Below, piece after piece: positions 35,101 through 46,407 of a DNA stretch of 64,000 nucleotides (its first letter is position 1; every line of letters begins with the position of its first letter). The notes under the pieces were generated by a model. It made no database searches and was not told the DNA's origin. It worked only from the letters and a program-made list of their open reading frames with translations. This DNA is from Fistulifera solaris (taxonomy: Eukaryota > Bacillariophyta > Bacillariophyceae > Naviculales > Stauroneidaceae): assembly GCA_030295235.1 (NCBI GenBank), contig AP026123.1, forward strand, positions 2,604,001 to 2,668,000. Reading direction: 5' to 3'. The position numbers and the translations under genes are program-made.

Positions 35101-35316
35101 CCAACGACCTCCTCTTTTCTCCCAACTTCCTCTTTCTATCCCACTGGAACGTCATTCCCCACGGGAACATCCTATCCCACCGGCTCGGTATTTCCTACTT
35201 ACACATCGGCATCCAGCGCTACCAGTTTGCCCGCCGCACTGCCGGTTGCGACCGTGCTACCCACTGCCTCTCAAACAACGTCCGGGACGAACATTTTCAA
35301 TCGTCCCCCGGTGTAA
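32180..35316 (+). CDS. Type II membrane protein with beta-propeller-like and PLC-like phosphodiesterase domains (one frameshift)
   Basis: With one T restored at 32848-32849 this is one protein of 1045 residues. The cytosolic part (1-~250) is Ser/Asp-rich and then Gln/Glu/Tyr-rich. A membrane anchor follows (RMLIVLPRIIACTCIAIVVL), then a Pro/Ser/Thr stalk. Residues ~330-660 hold blades with a repeated SDG motif (LSLSSDGSVVAAL, LSSDGTTIV, ISADGLTLAGAV, LSGNGRKLSLG), which suggests a beta-propeller. Residues ~680-930 resemble the PLC-like/PI-PLC-X fold (GCNGLVSLCEAKANEVMYAI, AGVRGFEWEI, SWPTLAEMAETKRRIIAFVN). The catalytic His expected in the 'AHN' position is replaced (AIANKSQT), and the second His site is not seen, so activity is doubtful. 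The C-terminus is again Pro/Thr/Ser-rich. It is probably a cell-surface or wall-associated protein. Confidence 0.75.
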
Positions 35317-36172
35317 TGCAACGCAATTGTTTGCCACGACTGTTATCGGGCGAGCGACAAGGGGCATGTAGATAAATATTGATTTTATAATACTAATGTA
35401 TCTAATAATCATAGTTGAGCGTTTGTGACGGCAATTCTGTTTAAATGATGCTTCCTCAATCTTTACTAAAAATGGATTACATGAGGAAAGTAGCAGTGCA
35501 AGCAGAAGAGTCGTTACGAAGAAGAAGTATATCATCTTGAAGATTGAATTACTATACCAGTATTACCTGCAAGCCATATTTTCGCCACGACTGAATGCCA
35601 TTCATGAGTTATGACGCATTATTCTTTTTCGTACTGTCATACTAAGGTTACCTACTGTCTAACAAAATCCATCCTTCACACTAAAACCCATACAACTTGT
35701 GAGCACAATCTACAGTTTAAGTGATTTCTTATTTTGCACATAGACGATTATTGAATGTTCGAAACTGCCAAGTACGAATTGTCAACGACATCACCTTAGT
35801 TCCGAATTCTGCGAGCACTCCAAGTGTTATTTACTGTTGAAATGAATGTACAGTAGTGGTCCTATTCAGCGATAAAGGAATTAGGACGTTCCACGATCTC
35901 GCGTCCGTTCCTGAATAGTAAATCGAAAAATCTTTCCGTAGCTCCAGTACCAACAGCCTCGTATCGATTTCCTTGCCAAACGGATGCTACCTGCGGTTAA
36001 CTCGTTCGCTTTTTGCTTCATAGTTGCGACGTTATGAGACCATCGTATTGAAATACCGTCGTTTCAGTAATACAATAAGTCAAAGCACTTCATCGAACAA
36101 CACTACTATTGTTGGTGGGTCTCTTTTATTTATTTCCTTCTTTGCTTATTCCTTCCTCTTTGACAATCGAAC
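35317..36172. other. Intergenic, no gene seen
   Basis: About 855 bp, AT-rich, with no frame above 95 codons and no repeat noted. The HMG-box gene promoter should lie near the right end, where a TC-rich stretch (TTTATTTCCTTCTTTGC) precedes ATG 36173. Confidence 0.45.
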
Positions 36173-37334
36173 ATGAGCGACGACGAAGCACCCGGGCACA
36201 AGCAAAAGGCTACGGTAGTCCGCAAGAAGACTTTAAGCAAGCGTGAGAAGAAGAAACTCGATGATGACGGCAAGCCGAAACGTCCTCTCAGCGCTTTTAA
36301 TCTCTTCTTTCGTGATGAGCGAGTCAGATGGAATGAAGAACAGGAAGCTGCTGGGGAGGTGTTGCATGCGAAAGGTACGTTCGAATGTGTGCTGCTGCTG
36401 CGGACGTTGACTCGTGGCTGATTGATACTTTCCTTTGCTGTCTTTCAAAGAACGCTTCCTTGCTCTCGGAAGAGCCATGAGCGCCCGCTGGATGGTTCTC
36501 CCGGGAGCTCAAAAGAAAGTCTACCAAGACGAAGCGGAAGCTGCCATGGAAAAGTACCGCGCCGAGATGGCTGCCTGGCAGTCGCAGCAGAAGGAGAAGC
36601 TCAAGGAAGCCAAGGTCAAAAAACCAGCGGCCCAACCGGCTCCAGAGATAATGAACGCCAAACCGCGGGGGCAGCAGATGAATAATAATCCAGCTGCTGG
36701 AATGCAGCCCGCGATGAACCAGCAAGGGCTCAATCCTCAGCTTGGTGGCATGCTCAATCAGAACCAACTCAGTATGCAGCAGCCGGGTATGGCGCAACTT
36801 TTTGGAGCAGGTGGTCTCGACCCCCAGATGCAACAGTTGCTCATGAACAATCAGGCCATGCTAGGCGGTATGGGCATGGGAGGCATGGGAATGGGCGGCT
36901 TTGGTGGACTCGGAGGAATGGGTGGTCTTCAAGGCGCGAACATGAACATGGGAGGCTTTGGCCTCGCGGGTGGCAACATGCAGTTCCCAGGAGGCAATAG
37001 CATGGGCATGTTCCAAAACGATCAGCTGGCACAGCTTCAGCTTCGTCAGCAGCAGTTGCAACAGCAGCAGCTTCAGCAACAACAACTTCAGCAGCAGCAA
37101 CTTCAACAACAACAGCTCCAGCAATTTGGCGGAATGCCACAACAACAGCTTGGTCTTCCGAATCAACAGCAGCAACAACACCAGCCACAGTTCGGCGGCT
37201 TGCATCAGAGCGGACTCAGTCCTCAGCTCGGGTCCATGGGTGGTGGCGATATGCAGCAACAACAGCTCTTGCAGGAGTATTTGCGTCAGCAGCAGCTTCA
37301 GCAACAGCAGCAACAACAACAGCAGGGAATGTGA
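36173..37334 (+). CDS. HMG-box protein with Gln/Gly/Met-rich C-terminus
   Basis: Exons 36173-36374 and 36451-37334 are joined by a 76-nt intron that interrupts the HMG box (...HAK|ERFLALG...), giving 361 residues. A basic leader (KKTLSKREKKKL) precedes the box. The HMG box itself (residues ~38-110) has KPKRPLSAFNLFFRDERVRW, then ALGRAMSARWMVLPGAQKK and YQDEAEAAMEKYRAEMAAW, the L-shaped three-helix fold that binds and bends DNA without strong sequence choice. The C-terminal two thirds are low-complexity: Asn/Gln/Met-rich, then a GMGMGG block, then QQQLQ repeats. This tail looks like a transcriptional or condensate-forming domain. The protein should be nuclear and act as an architectural or co-regulatory factor. 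Confidence 0.9.
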
Positions 37335-38357
37335 ATATGATTGTGTGATGCGCGTAAAAAATGGTAAATCGTCTTTCTTTGTTGAAGCGGCATTTCATCG
37401 TCAAGGAAAACACTATCATTCGATGGAATCAGCTTGGGAATAAGCTTCTGGTATTGTCTAAAATTATATAAAATGAATGCATGCGTAAAATTTTGTTGTG
37501 TACGAATCTTTACTTATTTGCGATGTTGTCGCGTTTCTCAAAGCATTATTATTCCTCTACTAGGGGCTCGAATCTTTGCTGATACAACAAACAAAAATAG
37601 ACGCAACAAAAGCTCATGCACGAAACTGTTGTGTACAAGTCACCCTTTACCGAACACTAAATACGGAAAAGAAGCATCATTGTATCAGATTCTGCACTAC
37701 CCAAGGATCATAAACCGCAAAAGAGCGAGTCGATTTGCAGTCGACATCGCCATTTAGCAAGCATTCATTCGAAAGAAAGCCATACGATTGCTATGGAATC
37801 TAGCTCGACAAGCCGTTCGTAAGCGAATCAATACCTCCCATCGCTTAACGCTCTTCTTTCTGTTGACGACATTTACTGTTCCTTGTATTTAGATTGTTGC
37901 GAAGGAACAAAAGGAGGGAGGACGAGGTGGCGAAATCGTGAGTTACTGTAGCCGAAATGCGCGTAAGCCGGCCGGCGCAACGCCATTGTTACTATAGCAC
38001 AATATGAAGACTACTTTTCCAATCGAGCACTTTCTTGCTCAGTCACCAATTGAACAGCCTATGTAAAACGACTGGATAAAATCATCAACGGAAAACATGT
38101 GGGGAATTCTTTACACTGTTGACAACAGCATAATTTATACGTGCTTAATATGTATATTTTAACTAATTCACATTTTTGCGCTTGTTCCAACGAGCTGTTG
38201 GCCGAACGCCAAACGGCACAAGATCCGGCTTTGAAACAGAAAACTTGCAGTGCGACAACAAGCGACAAATTTGATTCTTCATTCATCGATCGCTCTATCC
38301 TTTCTTTCTTTATTAGAAAACAACACCGCGTGATTTGAATTATATTTGACAAGAAAA
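37335..38357. other. Intergenic, no gene seen
   Basis: About 1020 bp with short frames only (107 codons at most, without domains). I see no RNA gene or repeat. The region immediately upstream of 38358 should be the promoter of the reductase gene. Confidence 0.45.
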
Positions 38358-40175
38358 ATGTCTATTTGCTCGAAAAGTGAACAAAGCAGTCGCGTGGCGA
38401 AGGAGTTAGAGCTGTTGAAGCAGCAAAAATTAGCTCGTACTCGTCGCGAGTCGCTCAATGAATGTAAGTTGCGTCGTTTTTTCGTTTGTTTTTCCTAAAT
38501 ACAACCCATTGAAAGCTCATTTACTTTCTATAAACAGTATCATCAGCTCCTTTAACGACCCCAGAAGAAGCGCAAGCCTTCCTGGCGGCCATGCGCGACA
38601 AACAACACGAACGCAACATGTTGCACAACCCACCATCGACTGTCGGCGCCGATGGAGTCAGTGCTTGGTACAATCAGCAACGCAAGCGTGATGAAGAGCT
38701 TCGCAGAAAACGCAAAGAGGCTGAAGAAATGTTGCGCAACTATCGGGGAGGTCGCGCTTCGTATGGCGGTGCTTCCGTTTGTTCGAAAAGTGCGTCGCGT
38801 CACTGGGGATGATGATTTCACCACAGCATCGACTCGTGTGGAAGAACCGTTAGGTCGTGTCCGAGGCAGTAGTAGTGGTGATATGTCGGAATCCTTGCAC
38901 AATCCATATCGTCGTTCTCATCGACAGCACGATGACGATGACTACTATCGAGACGATGAGAAGAAAACAGACGATCATCGTCATCATAGAGCGGTACAGA
39001 ATGAGGCGCCCGTCACCGTCTGGAGAAATTTCATTTCCAAGTCGGCCAATAGCACCTTTCCTCCCGAAAAGAATCGCTATCATCTGTAAGTTTTGTTACG
39101 ATTGTGGCGCGATATGAGTATACTATTCAATGCCCTCATTTTCCTGGTTTGACACGACAGTTACTTGAGTTATGCCTGCCCTGGATCGCATCGTGCGTTG
39201 ATCGTGCGGACCTTGAAAGGACTCGAGGATGTGATAAGCGTCACGTTTGTTCATCCGACGTGGCGTCTCACGAATCCAAGAGATGAGAAAGACAAACATA
39301 GAGGATGGGTCTTTGGTGATCCCAGTGGACTGCCCTTTCAGAATACAATCGGTCGAGGTGGTCCCTTCCCATCCAGCTACACAAACAATGAACCGGACCC
39401 GATTTTTGGTGCCTATTCGATCCGTGAAATTTACGAGGAAGCAAACGATACCTCCGGAAAATACACGATTCCGTTGTTGTGGGACAAAAAGCTCAATACT
39501 ATTGTCAACAATGAATCATCGGATATCAGTTACATGCTCAACTCGTGCTTCAACGAGTTTGCACGCAATCCGGACTTCGACTTGTACACCGAATACGACG
39601 ACGCTGCGGCTCTCAAGTTGGAAAAAGTAAACGAATGGATCTCTCCCCTCATGATTCATGGCGTGTATCGATGCGGATTCGCCAAAACACAACGTGCGTA
39701 TGACAAGGCCATCAGTGAACTGTGTCGGGCGTTTGATCAAGCCGACGAATTGTTGTCCACGCAGCGCTATTTGACTGGAAATACGGTAACTGATGCCGAT
39801 ATTCGGTTGTTCGTTACACTTCTCCGGTTCGATGAGGTCTACGCTTTCTACTTTCGTGCCAATGCCCGTTTGGTCATGCTGACACCCAATCTTCTGAACT
39901 TTTGTCGTGACATCTACCAAATTCCCGGAATTGCGGCCACGTGTGACATGGAACAGATTAAAGCTCACTTCTACGGAAGCCATGCCGAATGGAACAAGTA
40001 CTCCGTCATTCCTCGTGGTCTTGGATTCATGGAATTATTGGACCAACCACACGACAGGGATCGATTGTCTCGGGACGATCCGTTCTTTGACGATTCCTTT
40101 GTGTCTCCTCGCCATCAGATGCTCCCCACCATTCCCACGTCCAGTACAAACCCTTATTACGATGATAGTGAATAA
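38358..40175 (+). CDS. Glutathionyl-hydroquinone reductase (ECM4/GS-HQR family) with long N-terminal extension (one frameshift)
   Basis: Three exons (38358-38463, 38538-39085, 39161-40175) with introns of 74 and 75 nt give 555 residues. One extra G in the G4 run at 38805-38808 must be removed; phases then close exactly. The C-terminal ~330 residues are the GS-hydroquinone reductase form of glutathione transferase: NRYHLYLSYACPGSHRALIV with the catalytic Cys, LEDVISVTFVHPTW, and PLLWDKKLNTIVNNESSDI, then the all-helical domain. These enzymes reduce glutathionyl-hydroquinones. The usual 'CPWAHR' reads CPGSHR here, replacing the Trp and the Ala. The N-terminal ~215 residues are unusual for the family: a charged coiled-coil-like stretch (YNQQRKRDEELRRKRKEAEE) and a Asp/His/Arg-rich segment. 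There is no organelle presequence. Confidence 0.87.
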
Positions 40176-40299
40176 AGTCAATGAAGCAGGGAAATAGAAC
40201 TATTAACTTTTTTATACGAGTATTCTAACACGGGGTTCTACATCAAGAGTTTTGCGTGTCCAGAAAATCTGGGTCAGTGCTGTAATGACGTACTCCGTA

Positions 40300-41066
40300 G
40301 TGATTGCTTATACTGAAGATGGTCCAGAATTTCTGGACCATCTCACATCTCATACAGAATTTCCGTCGGACGGCGCAGAATGCTCTTCCAGATTTTCTGG
40401 AGACGTCAAACAGAATTTCTGTCAGACGACGCAGAATGGTGAATGGTGGTCCAGAATTTCTGGACCCCTTCATACAGAATTTCTGTCCGAAGACGCAAAA
40501 TGGTGGTCCAGAATTTCTGGACCCCCTCATACAGAATTTCTGTCCGAAGACGCAAAATGGTGGTCCAGAATTTCTGGACCACTTCATACAGAATTTCTGT
40601 CAGACGACGCAGAATGGTCCAGAATTTCTGGACCACTTCATACAGAATTTCTGTCCGAAGACGCAAAATGGTGGTCCAGAATTTCTGGACCCCTTCATAC
40701 AGAATTTCTGTCCGAAGACGCAAAATGGTGGTCCAGAATTTCTGGACCCCTTCATACAGAATTTCTGTCCGAAGACGCAAAATGGTGGTCCAGAATTTCT
40801 GGACCCCTTCATACAGAATTTCTGTCCGAAGACGCAAAATGGTGGTCCAGAATTTCTGGACCCCTTCATACAGAATTTCTGTCGGAAGACGCAAAATGGT
40901 GGTCCAGAATTTCTGGACCCCTTCATACAGAATTTCTGTCCGAAGACGCAAAATGGTGGTCCAGAATTTCTGGACCCCTTCATACAGAATTTCTGTCAGA
41001 CGACGCAGAACGGTGGTCCAGAATTTCTGGACCACTTCAAACAGAATTTCTGTCACAGGACGCAGA
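40300..41066. repeat. 57-bp minisatellite made of paired palindromes
   Basis: About a dozen units; the common one is 57 bp and contains GGTCCAGAATTTCTGGACC (19-nt palindrome), CCTTCAT, ACAGAATTTCTGT (13-nt palindrome), then CCGAAGACGCAAAATGGT. Because 57 is 19 codons and no frame meets a stop, three plus frames and at least one minus frame stay open for 270-316 codons. These are repeat artefacts, not genes. Four or more central units are nearly identical, suggesting recent expansion. It starts ~125 bp after the stop of the reductase gene. Confidence 0.92.
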
Positions 41067-41832
41067 ATGGTTGTCGCACTTTTTTTGCGTTGTCGATCTG
41101 CCGCTCGGTGCGGATTGCGGATCGATGTTGAAGATCCACAGGAAGAGATTGGTCGGGTAGCAATCGACAGCAACATCCAAGAAGGCAGTGTCCCCAGATA
41201 CAGCGGAGTGAAAGTGGAGAAAGAGATTGATATCAACGAAGCTATTTTAGAAGGGGATGATGGATTTCAAGCCATCGCCCATCTGGATACTGTGGAGGAT
41301 TTAATGGAAATTGTTCACAATAGTTACGCTCTCTTGAAAGAATACGTGAGACGTATAAAGAATGTCAAACCTTGGGCTCTATGCATTTCTTGATGGAATG
41401 TGCGATGGTGAAGAATGAGGCTTCAGAGTGTGTCGTTTGGGCGGAGAATGAAATGATGATTCATAACGTCATCTTTCATTGATTTATCATGTTCTCGCGC
41501 TGGGGATAATCGCAGAATACGTAGCAGGCATCAACGAGCATTTAGAAAAGACAAAATTGTGGGAAAATCCACGCATGGAATTGCAATTTGTTGCTGAAGT
41601 TGTCGAGATTGCGTTTTATTCTGGTGGACGCGAGAAAGTTCTTCCTTCCATCCATCGCTTTACTAAGAAGTCAGGACTGGATCCAAAGTTTGTGGAAGAA
41701 GTCGCGAGACAAGTGAATAGGATGAGCGTTACTGAGACCTTGTTTGAGTGGTACAGAGGGAAAACGAATCTGTTTTCGGGTGAGACCATGTTTTTATTTA
41801 CTCCCATGGTGAGGCTTAGGGTAATTAAATGA
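41067..41832 (+). CDS. Unrecognised protein, starting at the edge of the minisatellite (two frameshifts)
   Basis: ATG 41067 lies in the last repeat unit. The frame reads on into non-repeat sequence, and two one-base restorations (G run 41374-41376; T run 41479-41480) give one open frame of about 255 residues to 41832. The joined text is smooth across both repairs (VKPW then MHFLMECAMVKNEASECVVW; MMIHNVIFH then YHVLALGIIAEYVAGINEHL). The C-terminal part is helical and charged (WENPRMELQFVAEVVEIAF; KKSGLDPKFVEEVARQVNRM). I do not recognise the family, and there is no signal peptide. It may be a real gene whose 5' end has been replaced by the repeat, or a truncated relic. Confidence 0.45.
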
Positions 41833-42941
41833 TGGCGAAAAATATAATATCCGGGTTTCCCTCTGTCGATAAATTTCCCCACGGCGGCTACGTAAACATA
41901 CGCGTAGACACTAAAAGCGTTGTATCTTTGTCCAGTTTCGTGTTTTACTATCAGATCAAAGTCGGATATTGTTTTATCGCTCACATAACCGTTGATGGGC
42001 AAGGTATTGCTGACAGGTATTCAAAATACGCGAAAAAGGGTGTGAACGAAATTACACAATTTCCGGGTTCCCCCTCTGTCGATAAATTTCCTACGGGAAC
42101 TACGTGAAATTACGTAGACATTCGAAGCGTTGCATTTTTTGTTCTTTTTACTTTTTAAGGTATGTTTGCTGTTATTGATTGTTTCATTACACGAAAGCTG
42201 GCTATACATGTCCGAGAAAGTGATGATAGCGTTGATGCACAATAGAATTCACCTTGCGCGAGGCCACGTGAGGCTTCGCTACTTGCTATAGCGAAAAGTG
42301 TAGTCGGTTACTTAAATCGATAAATTTCTCACTAGGTTTAGGTGGAAAATACGTAGACTTTTGATGCCATGCGTTTGTCCTCATTTCTTAGCTTTGAATC
42401 GATTTTTTGATGCCAATTATTGATTACTGGTTTAAAGTGAATTTATTGATAAAAGTGGCGATTTCTTTTTCTGCATAGAGATGACTCAGCAGTACAGGAA
42501 TAACTAATTCTCCAATCTCCCACCACGTCTACGCACTGTAGACTTTTAAAGCTTTGAACCTTTCATGAATTTTGCTTTATCAGTTCTTAGTTTGAGGTTT
42601 TCATTGCTCTTCAGTTACTATTAACGAAAATTGATGAAAGTTAAAGTGAAGTTGGTGCAAAGCAGGCTTGATGTTGGTTTTAATAATTGAACACCATGTT
42701 GACTATTGATCAGAGTGTAAGCGACCTTTTGTCACGACTGCATTTCTGTCATGAGTCATGAATGAAATTATTTTCTTTTTATAACACAATAAACAACAAG
42801 CTGCAAAATCATTTTGTTGTTTCGCTGTTACTGACAGTAATGAATTGATAGGAGAGTTTCACTTATCTCTCTTAATAAAGGAAAGATATCAGGAAAGATC
42901 ATTGCGGAAAACGAGCTGCTTTGAAGCACAAACTACAAGAA
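41833..42941. other. Intergenic with dispersed repeats
   Basis: About 1100 bp upstream of the amino-acid transporter. It contains three diverged copies of a ~95-bp element (listed separately). No gene seen. Confidence 0.45.
41850..42400. repeat. Three diverged copies of a ~95-bp element
   Basis: Copies start near 41851, 42063 and 42305. Shared landmarks are TCCGGGTTYCCCTCTGTCGA (first two copies), ATCGATAAATTTC-type text, a CTACGT...ACGTAGAC inverted repeat (CTACGTGAAATTACGTAG in copy 2) and an AAGCGTTG/CATGCGTTTGTCC end. Spacing is ~212 and ~242 bp. The internal inverted repeat could form a small hairpin; it may be a MITE-like or satellite remnant. Confidence 0.6.
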
Positions 42942-44608
42942 ATGAGAGCTTCCAGTGCTCTCGAAACTACAGATGATATCGATTCTCATCCCCAAAGTCC
43001 TCATTCGTATGTTGCGGGCGAAAGCGAAGATCGATTGCATCATGTTGCTTCCTTATGGGGTCTAGCAGAACCGCGATTGCGTCGAAAACCCGTACGCAAC
43101 TGGTTTGCAGATAGTGTGACGATGCACATGCACAGTGTCGGTGCTTTATCACGTCACGAACGCTTGGATGCGACGGGAACTTTGCATTATGTGACCATTC
43201 GGAGGAGACGAAGACGACCCACAGTCGGAGATTCACCCACACCGCAATACGAAACCCTCACGGATCTCTTTCAGCCGCCACCGGCAGTCGTCTCGCCTGT
43301 CGAAGTCTCGGAAGAAGAGGAAATTATAGAAGAAGATGTGATTGTCGGAGGATCATTAGCAGCCGCTATGTTTGGTATTATTAAAGGCACCGTTGGTCCC
43401 GCTATTTTGTATTTACCCCACGGCGTCGTGCAATCCGGATACGCGGTCGCCATTCCTTCGATTGTTCTGGCGACTATCTTGTATTTGTATTCCGCGAATA
43501 CTTGTTTGTTGGAATGTTGGAACATCGAATCACGCAAACAACACGAAATGGCGACGGCCGTGGAAGAACTATTGGCTCTTGTGGCTGAGGAACGACCGGT
43601 AGCACCACCGAAACCGACACTCTTGACGTATCCGGAGTTGGCGCGACGGGCTTTGGGTCCTTATTCAATACTGACCGTCATGGGCATTGCGTTCTTTCAA
43701 TTGGGTGTCTGTTTGACGTATCTGATCTTTGTACCACACAATCTAATGCAATTGACACACAATAGTCTTCCTCGGGAAGTTTGGGTATGGACCATGGTGT
43801 TGGCGGAAATTCCGTTGGGTTGGTTGTCGGATATTAGAAGTTTGACGTGTACGAATATTCTGGCCACATTCTTGATTGCGTACGGACTAGTGGCTGTTTT
43901 ATCGTTGGCGATCCATCAAGGATGGGAGCGGGATCCTGACACGGACGAACGGCAATTTGTATCTCATTGGAAACAGCTCCCACCAGTCACTGAAGCATGG
44001 TTCTTATTTGTGGGGACATCCTTTTCATGATGGAAGGAGGCATTACATTGGTGGTACCTTTACAAGAAGCTGTGGCTAGCGCGGCAGATCGGAAACGGTT
44101 TCCTGCTGTCAATGCACACACGACATGGGGTATTGTGGTCTTTTATATTTTGTTTGCGTGTATCTGTGCCGCTGGTTTGGGTGGCGAAGGGTTAAGCACC
44201 GCACTGACGGCGAGTTTGCACGGTCGTGTTGCCAGCAGTGTTCAGTTGGCATATTCTGTAGCGGTCTTTTTTTCGTTTCCGTTGCAAGCCTTTCCGGCCC
44301 TGCAAGTGATCTGTCGGGCTCTGTTGGGGGAGCAGCCTTCACTGTGGTGGCGCGGTGTGTTGACGACCGTCATTACTTTACTATTGGGTGCGATTGCCAC
44401 CCTCGCAATTGATTATTTGGGCAATGTCGTGAGTCTGCTGGGAAGTATGTTTGGAATACCCTTGGCCTTGGTCTTTCCTCCCTTGATGCACAATCGTTTG
44501 GTCGGCGACCGTGTCAAGATGAACTATGTGGTGGTGTGTTTTGGTCTGTTTGCTATGGGAGCAGCATCGTATGCTACTGCCGCTTCTTGGGATCAAGAAG
44601 GCGGTTAA
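42942..44608 (+). CDS. Amino-acid transporter, AAAP/SLC36-38 family (one frameshift)
   Basis: From ATG 42942 the product is 555 residues when one T is restored in the T4 run 44022-44025 (expected GTSFFMMEGGITLVVPL). A hydrophilic N-terminus of about 140 residues ends in an acidic patch (SEEEEIIEEDVIVGGS). The Aa_trans domain then begins with LAAAMFGIIKGTVGPAILYL, the family's first unwound helix, and continues with about 11 hydrophobic segments. FMMEGGITLVVPLQEAV and YSVAVFFSFPLQAFPALQVI are typical of SLC36/38-like proton- or Na+-coupled carriers. It may act at the plasma membrane or vacuole; the long acidic tail suggests internal-membrane sorting, which is inference. Confidence 0.87.
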
Positions 44609-45370
44609 TGCATGCGGAATGCGTCACGCAGATGACTGAATTGATGGGTGATTTGTATTTTACTAGCTCAGCCAAACCCGCCCAAGTAACTAAAGTGTTC
44701 ATACAACCAATGTCTGTAATGCGCGCCATGTTTGACGGGATCTTAGTATTTCGACACACTCACGACTCAAGACCGTCTTCACTCTTCACGCACCGCATTA
44801 TCTTAGCTCAAAACGAAATACCCAGAACTGCGATGCAACCACATGACGCCAAGAACAAGGAGCCACGACTTGCTTAGCTCTCTCTAGAAACTAAAGAACT
44901 AAAATTATCGCTTGTGGCTCATATTATGCTCATCGCTCACTATCTCATCTATCACTATCTCATCTGACTTCTTGGCTTCCGCCTTGCATTGTACGGAGTA
45001 GTAAATAATAATCATAGATCACGATTCACGATTCACGATCTTTGGCACTGTTCCTCGATTTATTAGGACGGTTTCGTTCTTGTTTCTTCTTCTTCGTTTC
45101 CTATTTACTGCTTCCGAATGCCAGAAAGAGTTTTTCTTAACAGTGAACAAATTTCCTGCATGCAGTACTCTCCAACTTCCGAATTCAAGTACGGAGTAAT
45201 AAATAATGGATGACGCCCGTAGTAAACTTTACGTAAATCTGCATCAAGGTTCGATCCGCAACGAGCAACGACCTCTTTCACTGCTCTCACTTTTTCAAAT
45301 TTCGTGAAAGCGATATCCCTCACTCGTTGAAACTAAAACCAGCTTGGAAGATTTCTCTTTTGCCGACATC
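44609..45370. other. Intergenic, no gene seen
   Basis: About 760 bp, with slipped simple sequence (TATCTCATCTATCACTATCT; CACGATTCACGATTCACGAT) near 44940-45035. No supported frame. Confidence 0.45.
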
Positions 45371-45867
45371 ATGTTCCGCAACATTGTCTCACTCTTCTTC
45401 CTCTCGTTTCTCATGACCGTCTTCTCGACGACGGCGTACGGGTATGAAGACTATGATGATTACTGGCATGGTGACCTGGTCTGTCTCGACTGGAAATTGA
45501 ACGCCAAGAAATTCAAAAGGCTTTCGCCAAGTGGAAAGCCCCTCCGTGCTACAGTTTCACCTTCTATGACGGAGCATCTGATTCCGATAAAAAGATCAAG
45601 CGAGTTATCAAAAACGGCAAGGCTTTGAACAAGAAACCCTACCGCGCCTTGCAGACCATCGACGACTTTTATAAGTTGATCAAAACGAAGTGCATTCAAG
45701 ACTGCCCCGACCATGGGGCATATCACTGTTACATTGAGTATGCGAAGGATCCAAAGAGTGGTTTGGTGTATCCTTCGTATGTGCAAATCCAGGAAGATCC
45801 TTACAACTTTGTTGATTATGTCAGTTATCACATTGAGGATTTTTGCGTCAAGAAGTGTGCCAAATGA
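45371..45867 (+). CDS. Secreted Cys-containing protein, DUF6174-like (one frameshift)
   Basis: ATG 45371 begins a clear signal peptide (MFRNIVSLFFLSFLMTVFST, then TAYG). After a Tyr/Asp-rich linker the frame is restored by adding one G at 45492-45493 (DLVCLDW then EIERQEIQKAFAKW), giving 165 residues. The mature part has KWKAPPCYSFTFYDGAS, IKNGKAL, a LQTIDDFYKLIKTKC helix and the closing PSYVQIQEDPYNFVDYVSYH before IEDF. That order (F/Y-x-F strand, NGK turn, 'T-I-D-D-F' helix, P-x-x-I-x-x-D strand, Y-x-V/I-x-x-F end) is the pattern of DUF6174 proteins. Six Cys suggest disulfides. Function unknown; extracellular location inferred. Confidence 0.68.
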
Positions 45868-46407
45868 AAAGAGAATGAAGTTTGAATACACCGTAGAAAT
45901 AGGGTAAATACATTTAAATTTAATGCATGTTCAAAAACAGAGTGCGAGGCTTGTGTGTGTGCGTTCTAGTCTACTTGTAATTGCCAATACAGTAGTCTAG
46001 CCTTAGCTTTTTGTCGGTTGCTTTCCGTTCGGTACCAATGCGATGATCAACGGACTTTCCTATCAAATTAAACATACACTTATTTCATTCGTGAAACGTG
46101 TTATCGAGACATCTTGATCCAGTACCGTTTTGGCATTTGGCAAGATTGGGATCGTAGCAAGACTCAAAGGTGCACCGCCACCGCCGTGTCTTTGCCTTTT
46201 GCGCACCTTGCTATTTTCTTCTTTGTTGCAACTCAACAAAGACAAAAAAGATCGATCCCACATTCGGAACCTCTTTAAAAGGTACATCACCTTTCTTTGC
46301 CTTCTCATTCATTCCTTCATAAATTCAAAAAAGAAAGAGTTAAACTCACAATAAAGTTTAATATCACAAAACAAGCAACAATTTATAACCAAAACGAAGC
46401 ACACGTG
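45868..46407. other. Intergenic, no gene seen
   Basis: 540 bp between the DUF6174-like gene and the TULIP-PqiA-like gene, AT-rich, with no supported frame. It should hold the promoter of the latter. Confidence 0.45.

Noticed and set aside
36841-37319. Long minus frames rich in Leu or Ala/Val opposite the HMG-box gene
   Set aside because: They are shadows of the Gln-rich codons (CAG/CAA runs) of the real plus-strand gene.
40252-41393. Overlapping open frames of 270-316 codons on both strands, reading as repeat proteins
   Set aside because: They are forced by a stop-free 57-bp unit (19 codons). Several frames being open at once on both strands is the mark of a repeat, not of genes. Only the non-repeat part after 41067 is kept as a possible gene.
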